This document shows positions 8,733-18,262 of a stretch of DNA of 64,000 nucleotides, one piece after another. The translations under genes were made by a program, and so were the position numbers. Each line of letters begins with the position of its first letter. Position 1 is the first letter of the stretch. Source of the stretch: Bacteroidales bacterium (GTDB taxonomy: Bacteria > Bacteroidota > Bacteroidia > Bacteroidales > UBA932); assembly GCA_017504965.1 (NCBI GenBank), contig JAFVQD010000006.1, positions 1 to 64,000 on the forward strand, written 5' to 3'. The notes under the pieces are model-generated. The model did not search any database and was not told the origin of the DNA. It saw only the letters and a list, made by a program, of their open reading frames with translations.

Positions 8733-10118
8733 ATGGCAGATTATATCAAATTAAAGAAAGGCTTGAATGTCCCTATGGTGGGGGCTCCTCAGCCTGTAGT
8801 TAAAAAGAGTGTAATCTCCGAAGTTATAGCTTTAAAACCTACCGATTTCAAGAATCTGACCCCTCGTCTGCTTGTTAGGGAGGGTGATGCCGTTAAGGCC
8901 GGCACACCTGTTTTTGCGGACAAGTTCAGCCCTGAAATCATTTTCGCTTCACCTGTAAGCGGTGTTGTAAGCGAAGTGGTAAGAGGTGAGAAGAGAAAAC
9001 TCCTGGAGATTCGTATCAAAACCGATAAACAAATCGAGTATATCAAGTATGACCTTCCAAAAGTAGAGGATCTCTCAGCTGAGAAGATTATCGAAGCTTT
9101 GAAGAAGAGCGGACTCTGGGTATGCCTCAAACAGCGTCCCTACGGCATCATCCCTAATCCCAATGTAGAGCCAAAAGCTATCTTCGTATCGGGATTCAGC
9201 TCTGTCCCTGCAGCTCCCGACTACGACTACGCACTTAAAGATGAGTTTGACAATATACAGTTGGCTATCAATGCACTGAACAAACTCACCAAAGGTGGCG
9301 TCCATATGGGGCTCAGCAGGATAAGTGCCAACAGCACCCCTCTTCACAAACTGAAAAACGTGTATTTCCACGTATTCGATGGTCCTCACCCTGCAGACAA
9401 TGTAGGTGTTCAGATCCACCACATCTCACCTGTAAACAAGGGTGAAGTGGTATGGACAGTAGACCTCCCTCTTCTGGCCGCTATCGGCAAATTCTTCTCA
9501 AAAGGAATTTACGATATGAGCAGAACCGTCGCTATCACAGGACCACGTGCCAACGACCCTTGCTATGTAAAAGCAGTAGCCGGTATGTCGATGAAAGATA
9601 TCGCTGAGTTCGTATCTTCAGAAGCTGACCCCAAACAGTCATATCAGGCAGGGTGCGGTGTACGCTATATCAGCGGCAACGTCCTCACCGGTACCAATGT
9701 AGGTGCAGAAGGATACCTTGGTTTCTTCGACTATCAGGTAACCCTTATCACAGAAGGCAACTACTACGAAGGTCTTGGATGGGCTAAGATTTTCAGACCT
9801 AAGAAATTCAGCAGCTCACGCACATACTTCTCTTGGCTCACACCTAAGAAAGAGTACAATATGGACTCAAACTACAACGGTGGCGAGAGAGCATTTGTAA
9901 TGAACAAAGCCTACAACGATGTACTCCCTATGGATATTTATCCTGTCTACCTTCTTAAAGCTATCCTCGCAGAGGATATCGACAAGATGGAGGCTCTTGG
10001 TATCTATGAAGTAGTGGAAGAGGACTTCGCCCTATGCGAATACATCTGTCCTTCAAAAATCGATATCCAGTCGATCATCGCCAAAGGTATAGATATTATG
10101 TTGAAAGAAATGGCTTAA
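8733..10118 (+). CDS. nqrA: Na+-translocating NADH:quinone reductase subunit A
   Basis: Subunit A of Na+-NQR, the membrane complex that passes electrons from NADH to quinone and pumps sodium out; NqrA is cytoplasmic-facing and holds the quinone-site region. The 461-residue length and the opening IKLKKGLNVPMVGAPQPVV, then LVREGDAVKAGTPVFADK and FASPVSGVV (barrel-sandwich lipoyl-like fold), and late EEDFALCEYICPSKIDIQSII are diagnostic. It is the first of six genes nqrABCDEF, spaced 3-19 bases apart, that form one operon. Confidence 0.97.
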   Translation: MADYIKLKKGLNVPMVGAPQPVVKKSVISEVIALKPTDFKNLTPRLLVREGDAVKAGTPVFADKFSPEIIFASPVSGVVSEVVRGEKRKLLEIRIKTDKQIEYIKYDLPKVEDLSAEKIIEALKKSGLWVCLKQRPYGIIPNPNVEPKAIFVSGFSSVPAAPDYDYALKDEFDNIQLAINALNKLTKGGVHMGLSRISANSTPLHKLKNVYFHVFDGPHPADNVGVQIHHISPVNKGEVVWTVDLPLLAAIGKFFSKGIYDMSRTVAITGPRANDPCYVKAVAGMSMKDIAEFVSSEADPKQSYQAGCGVRYISGNVLTGTNVGAEGYLGFFDYQVTLITEGNYYEGLGWAKIFRPKKFSSSRTYFSWLTPKKEYNMDSNYNGGERAFVMNKAYNDVLPMDIYPVYLLKAILAEDIDKMEALGIYEVVEEDFALCEYICPSKIDIQSIIAKGIDIMLKEMA

Positions 10119-10131
10119 TACGTGTATAATT

Positions 10132-11277
10132 ATGGACATTAGAAAATTTGTAGACAATATTAAGCCGACCTTTGAGAAAGGTGGCAAACTTGGATTCCTG
10201 CATTCGACTTTCGATGCATTCGAATCATTTGCATTTGTACCCAACACCGTAACCAAAAGAGGTAGCCACGTAAGGGACTGCGTCGATCTTAAGAGAATTA
10301 TGATCGTAGTGGTAGTAGCCCTTCTTCCCGCTTTCTGCTTCGGTGTTTACAATATCGGTTACCAGCACTCTCTCGCAGTAGGGGCTGACATGGGCTTCTG
10401 GCAGATGGTATGGTACGGTTTCCTTAAAATTCTCCCTCTATACCTCGTATCTTATATCGTAGGTCTTGGTATCGAGTTTATCTCAGCACAGATCAATGGC
10501 CACGAAGTGAATGAAGGATACCTGGTTTCGGGTATGATCATTCCACTTATTATGCCTGTGGATGTTCCTCTATGGACCCTTGCACTTGCAGTAGCATTTG
10601 CTGTCCTTATCGGCAAAGAGGTATTCGGTGGCACAGGTATGAATATCTGGAACCCTGCACTTATCGCCCGTGCATTCCTCTTCTTCTCATATCCGAGCAA
10701 GATGTCTGGTGACGAAGTATGGGTATCTGTAGGTAAAAATGATGTTCTTGTAGACGGATTCACAGGTGCTACACCTCTTGCACAAGCTACCGGCGGTGAT
10801 TTGAGCTATTCATTTATGGATATGTTCATCGGCCTTATCCCAGGTTCTGTAGGTGAGACCTCCACTATCGCCATCCTTCTCGGCGCCATCATCCTTATCT
10901 GGACCGGTGTTGCCAGCTGGAAGATTATGGTTTCAGGTGTTATCGGTGCTTTGGCAGTAGGTTTCCTTGGCAACGCATTCGCTCCAGAGGGATCATACCT
11001 TGCACTTCCTGCATGGAATCACCTGGTAATGGGCGGTTTCGCATTCGGTATCGTATTTATGGCTACCGACCCTGTGACTTCAGCTCAGACTGAGACCGGT
11101 AAATGGATCTATGGTTTCTTGGTAGGTGCTTTGGCTATCGTCGTTCGTCTGTTTAACCCTGGTTATCCAGAGGGTATGATGCTTGCCATCCTCCTTATGA
11201 ACACATTTGCTCCACTTATCGACTACTATGTAGTGAATGCCAACATCAACAGAAGACTTAAAAGAGCAACTAAATAA
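10132..11277 (+). CDS. nqrB: Na+-NQR subunit B (covalent FMN, riboflavin)
   Basis: The largest membrane subunit, about ten transmembrane helices in 381 residues, and part of the sodium path. The covalent FMN site is visible as DGFTGATPLAQ with the acceptor Thr at about residue 214. NMWNP-like NIWNPALIARAFLFF and DPVTSAQTETGKWIYG are also family hallmarks. It follows nqrA by 13 bases. Confidence 0.97.
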   Translation: MDIRKFVDNIKPTFEKGGKLGFLHSTFDAFESFAFVPNTVTKRGSHVRDCVDLKRIMIVVVVALLPAFCFGVYNIGYQHSLAVGADMGFWQMVWYGFLKILPLYLVSYIVGLGIEFISAQINGHEVNEGYLVSGMIIPLIMPVDVPLWTLALAVAFAVLIGKEVFGGTGMNIWNPALIARAFLFFSYPSKMSGDEVWVSVGKNDVLVDGFTGATPLAQATGGDLSYSFMDMFIGLIPGSVGETSTIAILLGAIILIWTGVASWKIMVSGVIGALAVGFLGNAFAPEGSYLALPAWNHLVMGGFAFGIVFMATDPVTSAQTETGKWIYGFLVGALAIVVRLFNPGYPEGMMLAILLMNTFAPLIDYYVVNANINRRLKRATK

Positions 11278-11287
11278 TTGACGGATT

Positions 11288-12067
11288 ATGAATACAAATA
11301 GTAATACATACACAGTAATTTACTCTGTGATTCTCGTTGTGGTAGTTGCCGTAGTTCTTGCATTTACTGCTATGACTCTCCAACCAGCACAGGAGACAAA
11401 CGTGAAAGTGGAGACCATCAGCAAGATCCTTACATCTGTAGGTCTTTACGATGCAGAGTCAGGTATGACCAACGATCAGATTCTTAAAGCATACAGCGAC
11501 AATATCAAAGAGGCTGTCCTTGTAAATGCAGAAGGCAATGTTGTCGGCAAAATGCAGACAGAAGCCAAGAATATCGAACTCAAAGGAAACAGTGATCTCA
11601 AACTTCAGTCTACCCTTATCAAGAAGGCAAGCGAAGGTGATGCTGCTGCAAAAGCAGAGATTGCTCTTCCTGTATATATCTTCAACATTGACGGACAGGA
11701 TGTACCTGTAGTTCCTTGCTACGGAGCAGGTCTTTGGGGGCCTATTTGGGGCTATCTTGCTTTTGAAGGTGATATGAACACTATCGAAGGTGCAGTATTC
11801 GACCACAAAGGTGAGACTCCAGGCCTTGGTGCAGAGATTGCAACAAACTGGTTCCGCAACAACTTCACCGGCAAGAAAATCTATAATGCAGAGGGTGAAT
11901 TCACTTCTGTAAAAGTAGTGAAAGGCGGTGCAGCTGAAGACGACATCAATGGCGTTGACGCTATCAGCGGAGGTACCATCACCTCACAGGCTCTTGAAAA
12001 AGCTATCAAAAGCTGGCTTGAAGCATATGTGCCATATTTTGAAACCCTTAAAGCAGTGGAGGAATAG
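11288..12067 (+). CDS. nqrC: Na+-NQR subunit C (covalent FMN)
   Basis: A 259-residue protein with one N-terminal membrane helix (about residues 10-30) and a periplasmic FMN-binding domain. The flavin attachment motif is SGGTITS at 227-233, with Thr230 as the expected acceptor; most family members have SGAT, so the Gly in place of Ala is a small departure. Upstream are GLWGPIWGYLAFEGD and KGETPGLGAEI, both conserved. Follows nqrB by 10 bases. Confidence 0.96.
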   Translation: MNTNSNTYTVIYSVILVVVVAVVLAFTAMTLQPAQETNVKVETISKILTSVGLYDAESGMTNDQILKAYSDNIKEAVLVNAEGNVVGKMQTEAKNIELKGNSDLKLQSTLIKKASEGDAAAKAEIALPVYIFNIDGQDVPVVPCYGAGLWGPIWGYLAFEGDMNTIEGAVFDHKGETPGLGAEIATNWFRNNFTGKKIYNAEGEFTSVKVVKGGAAEDDINGVDAISGGTITSQALEKAIKSWLEAYVPYFETLKAVEE

Positions 12068-12070
12068 ACT

Positions 12071-12688
12071 ATGAGCGATTTGAAAAACACATTCCTTTAC
12101 CCAATATTTAAAGGTAACCCTATATCAGTACTGGTATTGGGTATCTGTTCGGCACTGGCTGTAACTGTTCAGCTCAAGGGTGCCTGTGTGATGGCTTTGT
12201 CTGTAATCGTAGTTACAGGTATGTCAAGCCTTATCGTGTCCCTACTTAGAAACACCATTCCTAACCGTATCCGTATCATCGTACAGCTCGTAGTGGTAGC
12301 TATGATGGTTATCCTGGTAGACCAGGTACTGAAAGCTTACGCATACAGCGTCAGCAAAACCCTTTCGGTATATATCGGTCTTATCATCACCAACTGTATC
12401 GTTATGGGTCGTATCGAAGCATTTGCACTTGGCAACAAACCACTTGCTTCATTGATTGACGGTCTTGGCAATGGCGCAGGTTATGGTCTTATCCTTATCA
12501 TCGTAGCTTTCTTCCGTGAACTTTTCGGATCAGGCACTTTGTTCGGTTTCAGAATCATCCCTGAATCATTCTATGAACTTGGTTATATGAACAATGGTCT
12601 TATGATTCTTCCTCCGATGGCACTTATCCTTCTGGGATGTATCATCTGGGTACAAAGAAGCATTCAGAAAGATCTACAGGAAAAATAA
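12071..12688 (+). CDS. nqrD: Na+-NQR subunit D
   Basis: A six-helix membrane protein of 205 residues, homologous to NqrE and to RnfE. Recognised by NPISVLVLGICSALAVTVQL, TNCIVMGRIEAFALGNKP and DGLGNGAGYGLIL. NqrD and NqrE together hold the membrane-embedded iron centre. It starts 3 bases after nqrC. Confidence 0.96.
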   Translation: MSDLKNTFLYPIFKGNPISVLVLGICSALAVTVQLKGACVMALSVIVVTGMSSLIVSLLRNTIPNRIRIIVQLVVVAMMVILVDQVLKAYAYSVSKTLSVYIGLIITNCIVMGRIEAFALGNKPLASLIDGLGNGAGYGLILIIVAFFRELFGSGTLFGFRIIPESFYELGYMNNGLMILPPMALILLGCIIWVQRSIQKDLQEK

Positions 12689-12707
12689 CAACTAACTCAA
12701 ATCTAAT

Positions 12708-13316
12708 ATGGAATACATTAGCTTATTCGTAAAGTCAATTTTTGTTGACAATATGATATTCGCCTATTTCTTGGGTATGTGTTCATACCTGGCGGTATCT
12801 AAAAATGTGAAGACAGCGACAGGTTTGGGTCTGGCTGTTATCTTCGTACTACTTGTGACTCTACCTATCAACTACCTTCTTAATGAGTATGTCCTCAAAC
12901 CTGGCGCACTTGCTTGGGCTGGCATGCCCGATGTGGATCTGAGCTTCTTGAGCTTCATCATCTTCATTGCGGTAATCGCCGCTATCGTACAGATCGTAGA
13001 GATGGTGGTAGAGAAATTTGCCCCTGCCCTTTACTCACAGCTCGGTATCTTCCTCCCCCTTATCGCAGTAAACTGCGCCATCCTCGGTGCATCACTATTT
13101 ATGCAGGAGAAAGACTTTATCAATGTGGGTGAGGCAACCGTTTACGCCCTTGGTTCAGGTATCGGCTGGTTCCTTGCTATCGTAGCACTGGCTGCCATCA
13201 GAGAGAAACTTACCTACTCACATATCCCTGCGCCTCTACGTGGTCTTGGTATCACCTTCATCACCGTAGGTCTGATGGGTATTGCATTTATGACATTTAT
13301 GGGTATTCAACTATAA
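12708..13316 (+). CDS. nqrE: Na+-NQR subunit E
   Basis: A six-helix membrane protein of 202 residues paired with NqrD in inverted topology. Family signatures include [37 protein letters not shown] and [22 protein letters not shown]. The cysteine in VNCAI and that in NqrD (TNCIV) are the iron-binding residues known for this pair. Confidence 0.96.
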   Translation: MEYISLFVKSIFVDNMIFAYFLGMCSYLAVSKNVKTATGLGLAVIFVLLVTLPINYLLNEYVLKPGALAWAGMPDVDLSFLSFIIFIAVIAAIVQIVEMVVEKFAPALYSQLGIFLPLIAVNCAILGASLFMQEKDFINVGEATVYALGSGIGWFLAIVALAAIREKLTYSHIPAPLRGLGITFITVGLMGIAFMTFMGIQL

Positions 13317-13331
13317 TAAGGAGGATAAATT

Positions 13332-14591
13332 ATGACAATGACAATTCTTTCATCAGTTGTAGTGTTCCTGATTATCGTCCTTCTATTGGTTGCACTACTT
13401 CTTTTCATCAAAGCAAAACTTACCCCTTCAGGTACAGTTAAAATCGACATCAACAACGGCTCAAAAGAGATCGAGGTTACCCCTGGCGGAAACCTTCTCA
13501 ACACCTTGGCTGAGCAGAAAATTTTCCTTCCATCAGCTTGTGGTGGTAAAGGCAACTGCGGTCAGTGCAAATGCCGCGTAACCGAAGGTGGTGGAACTAT
13601 CCTCCCTACAGAGGTCGGTTTCTTCAACAGAAAACAGATCATGGACAACTGGAGACTTGGTTGCCAGGTGAAGGTTAAAGAGGATATGAAGGTTATCGTT
13701 CCTGAATCTGCACTTAGTGTAAGAAAATGGGAATGCGAAGTGGTTTCTAACCACAACGTAGCTACATTTATCAAAGAGTTCGTGGTTAAGCTTCCTGAAG
13801 GGGAACACCTTAACTTCCGTTCAGGTGGTTATATCCAGGTGGATGTACCTGCTTGTACCATCAACTACAGAGATATCGATGTAGATCCTGAATACAGAGA
13901 AGACTGGGAGAAGATGGGTGTATTTGACCTTCAGATGGTTAACCCTACCCCTACCCTCCGTGCCTACTCTATGGCCTGCTACCCTGCAGAGGGTGACATT
14001 ATCAAACTTAATGTCCGTATCGCTACCCCTCCTATCGACAGGGAGACACGCAAATTTATGAACATCAACCCTGGTATCTGTTCATCTTACATCTATTCAC
14101 TCAAACCTGGTGACAAGGTGACCATCTCAGGTCCTTACGGTGAGTTCTTCTTGCCAGACAATCTACCTGAAGAGCAGGAACTTATATTCGTAGGTGGTGG
14201 TGCCGGTATGGCTCCTATGAGAAGCCACATCATGCACTTGTTCCACACTGAGAAGACTACCAGAAAAGTTAACTTCTTCTATGGTGCACGTAGCTTGAAA
14301 GAGGCATTCTATCTTGAAGATTACCACGCTATCGAGAGAGAATTCCCTAACTTCAAGTTCCACCTGGCACTTGACAGACCCGATCCAGAGGCTGACAAGG
14401 CTGGTGTACCTTACGTAGCAGGCTTCGTTCACAATGTTATGTATGAGACATACCTGAAAGAACACGAAGCTCCCGAAGATGCACTTTACCTGATGTGTGG
14501 ACCTCCAATGATGGTTTCATCAGTAGTTAATCTGCTTGACAGCCTAGGAGTCGCTCCTGAAAACATCCTTTACGATAACTTCGGAGCATAA
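13332..14591 (+). CDS. nqrF: Na+-NQR subunit F, NADH dehydrogenase with 2Fe-2S and FAD
   Basis: Electron entry subunit. One N-terminal helix (about 5-27), then a ferredoxin domain with the 2Fe-2S cysteines at 70, 76, 79 and 111, then FAD-binding (RAYSMACYPAEGD) and NADH-binding (FVGGGAGMAPMRSHI; YLMCGPPMMV) domains. Length 419 is standard. Last gene of the operon; a strong terminator follows. Confidence 0.97.
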   Translation: MTMTILSSVVVFLIIVLLLVALLLFIKAKLTPSGTVKIDINNGSKEIEVTPGGNLLNTLAEQKIFLPSACGGKGNCGQCKCRVTEGGGTILPTEVGFFNRKQIMDNWRLGCQVKVKEDMKVIVPESALSVRKWECEVVSNHNVATFIKEFVVKLPEGEHLNFRSGGYIQVDVPACTINYRDIDVDPEYREDWEKMGVFDLQMVNPTPTLRAYSMACYPAEGDIIKLNVRIATPPIDRETRKFMNINPGICSSYIYSLKPGDKVTISGPYGEFFLPDNLPEEQELIFVGGGAGMAPMRSHIMHLFHTEKTTRKVNFFYGARSLKEAFYLEDYHAIEREFPNFKFHLALDRPDPEADKAGVPYVAGFVHNVMYETYLKEHEAPEDALYLMCGPPMMVSSVVNLLDSLGVAPENILYDNFGA

Positions 14592-14609
14592 CCATAAAGC
14601 TATAACGAC

Positions 14610-14645
14610 AAACTCCCGACTTCTGTGTTAGAGGTCGGGAGTTTT
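14610..14645 (+). terminator. Rho-independent terminator of nqr operon
   Basis: AAACTCCCGAC pairs with GTCGGGAGTTTT around a 13-base loop and runs into five T. It lies 18 bases after nqrF and also suits the convergent gene on the - strand. Confidence 0.9.
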
Positions 14646-14665
14646 TGATGAAAGCAGGATTGTAT

Positions 14666-15760
14666 CTACTCTGCTATCAGTACAGGGTGCTCATCTTCGT
14701 AGCACCACATATTGAGAATAGTGATTTCGAGATCTTTTTGGTTGGATGCTGAGAAGTGTATGGTAGAGAATGGAGGGATGACCTTTTTGCCACTACCATT
14801 CACACTGATAACAAATGGGAAAGAGGAGTTGTTTGTGTATTTGTAGCTATTCTTTTTCTCCCCTTCAGAGGTAGTCTCCATATCGACACAGGCTTCAAAC
14901 AAAGAGAGAAGAAGATGCTCGGTAGACATAAACATATTGTCTGTATAGGCGATAGTCCTACCCTCGAGAAGAGCCTCTTTAACACCTTCCTGTGTCCTCT
15001 CATCGACAAGAACAAGTGTCATAGGACGGAATCGCTCTATCTTGCTGTCGTGACCGAATGTCCTGAAGTCCTCACTAATGATACCGTGCTCATCACTGTT
15101 TGCAAACATAGGTAATTCCTTATCTATACACCAGGAAACCACTCTGGGATAGAACTCAAAGTGATTGACCACCTCGATACCGTCAATCATATCTGCATCA
15201 AACACTCTCTGCTGGAACTCTGTTACCAGACAGGTATCCACAGCCCAGCCGGGATGATTGAACAGGATGAAAGCATTTTGTTTACGGGCATTCTGGATAG
15301 CCACAAACGGGTCGTCATCGGGGATCAGATTTGCATCCTCCACAAATAGGGCATTGAAGTGACCGATAACCCCTTGTTTACGTGTAATCTCTGTACCACG
15401 GACAAGCATCAGTCCGTATTTGTCAGCAGATGGCTTGGCTATCTCGTATGGGGTATTGAAGTCGCCACCCACATATTTCTTATGTGGAAGATACTCGATA
15501 TGATCTGTGATGGCTATCACATCCAGACCATCTCTCCACGCCTCCTGTACCCTGTAGGTAGGCCACACATCACCATCTGAAAAAACTGTATGAAGATGGA
15601 AGTCTCCTTTAAGCACCTCATATCCATCCACATCAGGAATTACCACCTCCTGTCTTGACTCTGTCCTCAACTCAGGAACATAAATCTTATTCACATTCTG
15701 TGCGATCAGTGCAGAACTGCCAATCAAAGCAGCCACACAAAAAAGTAAAATACGTCTCAT
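14666..15760 (-). CDS. Secreted PHP-domain phosphoesterase, Sb-PDE-like
   Basis: A signal peptide (about residues 1-20, ending ALIAQ) sends this 364-residue protein to the periplasm. The PHP metal centre is clear: FHLHTVFSDGD, then DVIAITDHIEYLP, a conserved RGTEITR, FNHPG and NSDEHG. The last about 80 residues look like a small beta domain (NSSFPFVISVNGSGKKVI). PHP proteins with this layout in Bacteroidetes are annotated as Sb-PDE-family phosphodiesterases, from memory; the natural substrate is unknown. It is last in a - strand run pyrE, SRPBCC, rsmF-like, PHP, with a 12-base gap to its neighbour. Confidence 0.8.
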   Translation of the reverse strand: MRRILLFCVAALIGSSALIAQNVNKIYVPELRTESRQEVVIPDVDGYEVLKGDFHLHTVFSDGDVWPTYRVQEAWRDGLDVIAITDHIEYLPHKKYVGGDFNTPYEIAKPSADKYGLMLVRGTEITRKQGVIGHFNALFVEDANLIPDDDPFVAIQNARKQNAFILFNHPGWAVDTCLVTEFQQRVFDADMIDGIEVVNHFEFYPRVVSWCIDKELPMFANSDEHGIISEDFRTFGHDSKIERFRPMTLVLVDERTQEGVKEALLEGRTIAYTDNMFMSTEHLLLSLFEACVDMETTSEGEKKNSYKYTNNSSFPFVISVNGSGKKVIPPFSTIHFSASNQKDLEITILNMWCYEDEHPVLIAE

Positions 15761-15772
15761 ATAACTATAGTT

Positions 15773-17122
15773 TTAAACATTTCTTATTCTCCACCCCTGC
15801 GGCCACAGATTATTTGATCTGTTACCGATATTCTTCACGAAGCCAAGAGGTATCCCCCGATAAGTCACCAACAGGTACCCTTTAGCCTCACCAGGGAAAG
15901 CAAGTGTCTCCCTCCTGAGATACCTCAATGCATCCTCCAGCGACAGCTCTACCTCCGGGAAAACGCCCCTTTTGAGCGCTTCGCACAATGCAATATCCCC
16001 CTCCGGAACAATACTGCGTCCCTTCGCCCCCTCCATCACAGTAGCAGCCGCGCATCCGGCTGATACGGCACGAAGATGGCTCTCTGCATATATCATATCA
16101 ACAGCCGCTTCAGCGGGATAGGCCTTCACCAAATCCCCTTTGCGGTAACATACATATCCATCCTTTACAAATTCGAGCCCCTCTTTATATGGTTTGACAG
16201 ATGCTCCGCGCAACGGGTCCTTGATCACTGCGTGCTGCTCTGCCCCATTTTTCCTGACTACCCCGAAGAAAAAACCTTCACCGTACTTTTCCCCTGGGAA
16301 ACACTGCTCGGAGTACAGCACCTCACCTCCAAGTTCAGACGCTATCCAACTGAGATTTTCCCCATTCTCCGAGCTGTTATAGGTGCAGGTCGAGTAGATC
16401 ATCACCCCTCCGGCTCTGAGTGCAGGCCAGATATCTGCCACTATCCTCTTCTGACGTGCAGCACATTGGGCAACACCCTCCACAGACCACTCGGCACGTG
16501 AAGCGGGATCTTTTCTGAACATCCCCTCACCTGAGCAGGGTGCATCCACCACCACCATATCGAAGAAGCTGCCAAAGGGCTTGAAATCTGCAGGGTCATT
16601 GTTGGTAACCACCACATTCGCCCCACCCCATTTGGCCATATTCTCCGCCAGGATGGTAGCCCTGCTCCTAATCACCTCGTTTGACACTACCATTGCCCCA
16701 GGGCAATCCCTGAACATAGAGACCAGGTGGGTAGATTTTCCACCGGGAGCTGCGCAAAGATCGAGGATACGGAATTTTCCATCTGCACTCTCCCGCAGCA
16801 CCTCCTGATAAAGGGGCAATCTGTTCTCAATCGCCATCGAGGAGCCCTCCTGCACATAGTAGGCCCCTGCGTGGAAAAAGGGATCGAGGGTAAAAGTGGG
16901 CCTTTGGGCCAAAACCACTCCGTAGCGCGAGCGTCCCTCCATCCTCACCTCGGTGTCTATCGGGAGATCCAGCTGCGCACCAGGGTCCTGTATCTTGGCA
17001 GGATTGACCCTGACAGTAGTGGGAGAGGTACCATTAAGCAATTCGGAGAGTCTCCCTGCTTGGGGCTCTCCGAACTCTTCTTTTATTCTGTTAAGGAACT
17101 CTATCGGTAAGATATTTTCCAT
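15773..17122 (-). CDS. RsmF/NOL1/NOP2-type rRNA (cytosine-5) methyltransferase
   Basis: Class I SAM-dependent RNA m5C methyltransferase. The SAM-binding LDLCAAPGGKSTHL (about residues 120-133), the catalytic VDAPCSGEGMFRK and the second cysteine in YSTCTYNSSENGE are all present. The C-terminal part (GYLLVTYRGIPLGFVK..NNLWPQGWRI) is the RNA-binding domain of RsmF-like enzymes. Usual length (449). It overlaps the upstream SRPBCC gene by one base at 17122. Confidence 0.9.
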   Translation of the reverse strand: MENILPIEFLNRIKEEFGEPQAGRLSELLNGTSPTTVRVNPAKIQDPGAQLDLPIDTEVRMEGRSRYGVVLAQRPTFTLDPFFHAGAYYVQEGSSMAIENRLPLYQEVLRESADGKFRILDLCAAPGGKSTHLVSMFRDCPGAMVVSNEVIRSRATILAENMAKWGGANVVVTNNDPADFKPFGSFFDMVVVDAPCSGEGMFRKDPASRAEWSVEGVAQCAARQKRIVADIWPALRAGGVMIYSTCTYNSSENGENLSWIASELGGEVLYSEQCFPGEKYGEGFFFGVVRKNGAEQHAVIKDPLRGASVKPYKEGLEFVKDGYVCYRKGDLVKAYPAEAAVDMIYAESHLRAVSAGCAAATVMEGAKGRSIVPEGDIALCEALKRGVFPEVELSLEDALRYLRRETLAFPGEAKGYLLVTYRGIPLGFVKNIGNRSNNLWPQGWRIRNV

Positions 17123-17550
17123 TATATCGTCGTAGGCATTTGGCCGTTGAAGGCCTGTTCCAATTGGTCTGTTATTTTATCCACCATCTCCTGCAGTTTG
17201 CTGCCGATCATCATCTTGGCCATAGTGGGGAGCTCTGTCTGAAGTTCGACATTGAAAAGGGTGCTGTCAAGCCCTACAGGGGACATATGGAACTCAAATT
17301 TGAAGGGGAATGGAAACTTTCCGGTCTCTTTGAATGAGACAAGGGAGTATGGAATCCTCTGATCTACCTGCAGCCCCATTTCTATCCCCTGAGCCGAAGC
17401 CACCACACTATCTGCCTCCACCCTCACCTTATCTTTCATATCTGCAGGGAGATTCTCAGCAAACCTTCTCAGGTCTGAAAAGAGTGTATAGAGCACCACC
17501 GGTGGGTGCTTAACCACCAAATCTCGCCCTTTAACCTGAGTAGCGCCCAT
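17122..17550 (-). CDS. SRPBCC-fold (START/polyketide-cyclase-like) protein
   Basis: A 142-residue single-domain protein with the SRPBCC pattern: an early VVLYTLFSDLRRFAENLP helix, then KVRVEADSVV and GLQVDQRIPYSLVSFKETG strands, and a long C-terminal helix. These bind hydrophobic ligands; the role here is unknown. In many Bacteroidetes such a gene follows pyrE, as here: the pyrE stop is 2 bases upstream. Confidence 0.7.
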   Translation of the reverse strand: MGATQVKGRDLVVKHPPVVLYTLFSDLRRFAENLPADMKDKVRVEADSVVASAQGIEMGLQVDQRIPYSLVSFKETGKFPFPFKFEFHMSPVGLDSTLFNVELQTELPTMAKMMIGSKLQEMVDKITDQLEQAFNGQMPTTI

Positions 17551-17552
17551 AA

Positions 17553-18191
17553 CTACAGATCTCTACCCCAGGTATCAGGTGAAAATCTCCACTCTCTGAG
17601 CATCTCCACATCTGCTGCTGAGATATAATCAGATGCTACAGCCTCATCAAGAAGTGTGTCATAGTTTGACAGAGTGTAAAGCTCTACATTTGCATTCTCG
17701 AAACCCCTTCTTGACTTGTCGAAGTTATATGAGAAGATAGCTACTGTACCCTCGATGATGGCTCCATTTTTCTGAAGTGCATCCACAGCCGCAAGACTGC
17801 TGCCTCCGGTAGAGATCAAATCTTCGATAACAACCACTTTTGCACCGTGAGGAAGGATACCCTCCACCTGATTCTGAAGACCGTGGTCTTTAGCAGAAGA
17901 GCGGACATAGATAAATGGTTTGTTCATCATCTCTGCTACGATAGCACCATAGCCGATGGCACCTGTAGCGATACCTGCGATGATCTCCACATCAGAGTAA
18001 CGCTCTTCGATGATAGTCTTGAAATATTCACAAATCTCACGTCTTATGGCAGGATAAGAGTAGATTTTTCTATTGTCACAGTAAATGGGTGATTTCCAAC
18101 CTGACGCCCAAGTGAAAGGTTTTTCTGGGCTTAATTTCACAGCCTCAATCTCCAATAGATGTTTGGCTACATTTTTCTCTATAGAATTCAT
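17553..18191 (-). CDS. pyrE: Orotate phosphoribosyltransferase
   Basis: Converts orotate and PRPP to OMP in pyrimidine synthesis. The PRPP-binding motif VVVIEDLISTGGSS is complete, with upstream EIIAGIATGAIGYGAIVAEMM and the KDHGLQNQVEG flexible loop. Length 212 is normal. First gene of its - strand run, with its own promoter-like sequence upstream. Confidence 0.95.
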   Translation of the reverse strand: MNSIEKNVAKHLLEIEAVKLSPEKPFTWASGWKSPIYCDNRKIYSYPAIRREICEYFKTIIEERYSDVEIIAGIATGAIGYGAIVAEMMNKPFIYVRSSAKDHGLQNQVEGILPHGAKVVVIEDLISTGGSSLAAVDALQKNGAIIEGTVAIFSYNFDKSRRGFENANVELYTLSNYDTLLDEAVASDYISAADVEMLREWRFSPDTWGRDL

Positions 18192-18213
18192 ACAATATAT
18201 CTTTTAAAACACA

Positions 18214-18245
18214 CAAATATAGTAAAAAAATCATACTTTTGCCAA
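18214..18245 (-). promoter_or_regulatory. Promoter of pyrE
   Basis: On the - strand TTG (18243-18245), 21 bases, then TATATTTG (18214-18221), which fits the Bacteroidetes consensus; the start codon is 22 bases further on. The same short gap also holds TACTTTTG on the + strand at 18234-18241, a -7 box for the divergent NUDIX gene. Confidence 0.5.
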
Positions 18246-18262
18246 TAGTAAAAATAGCGGTG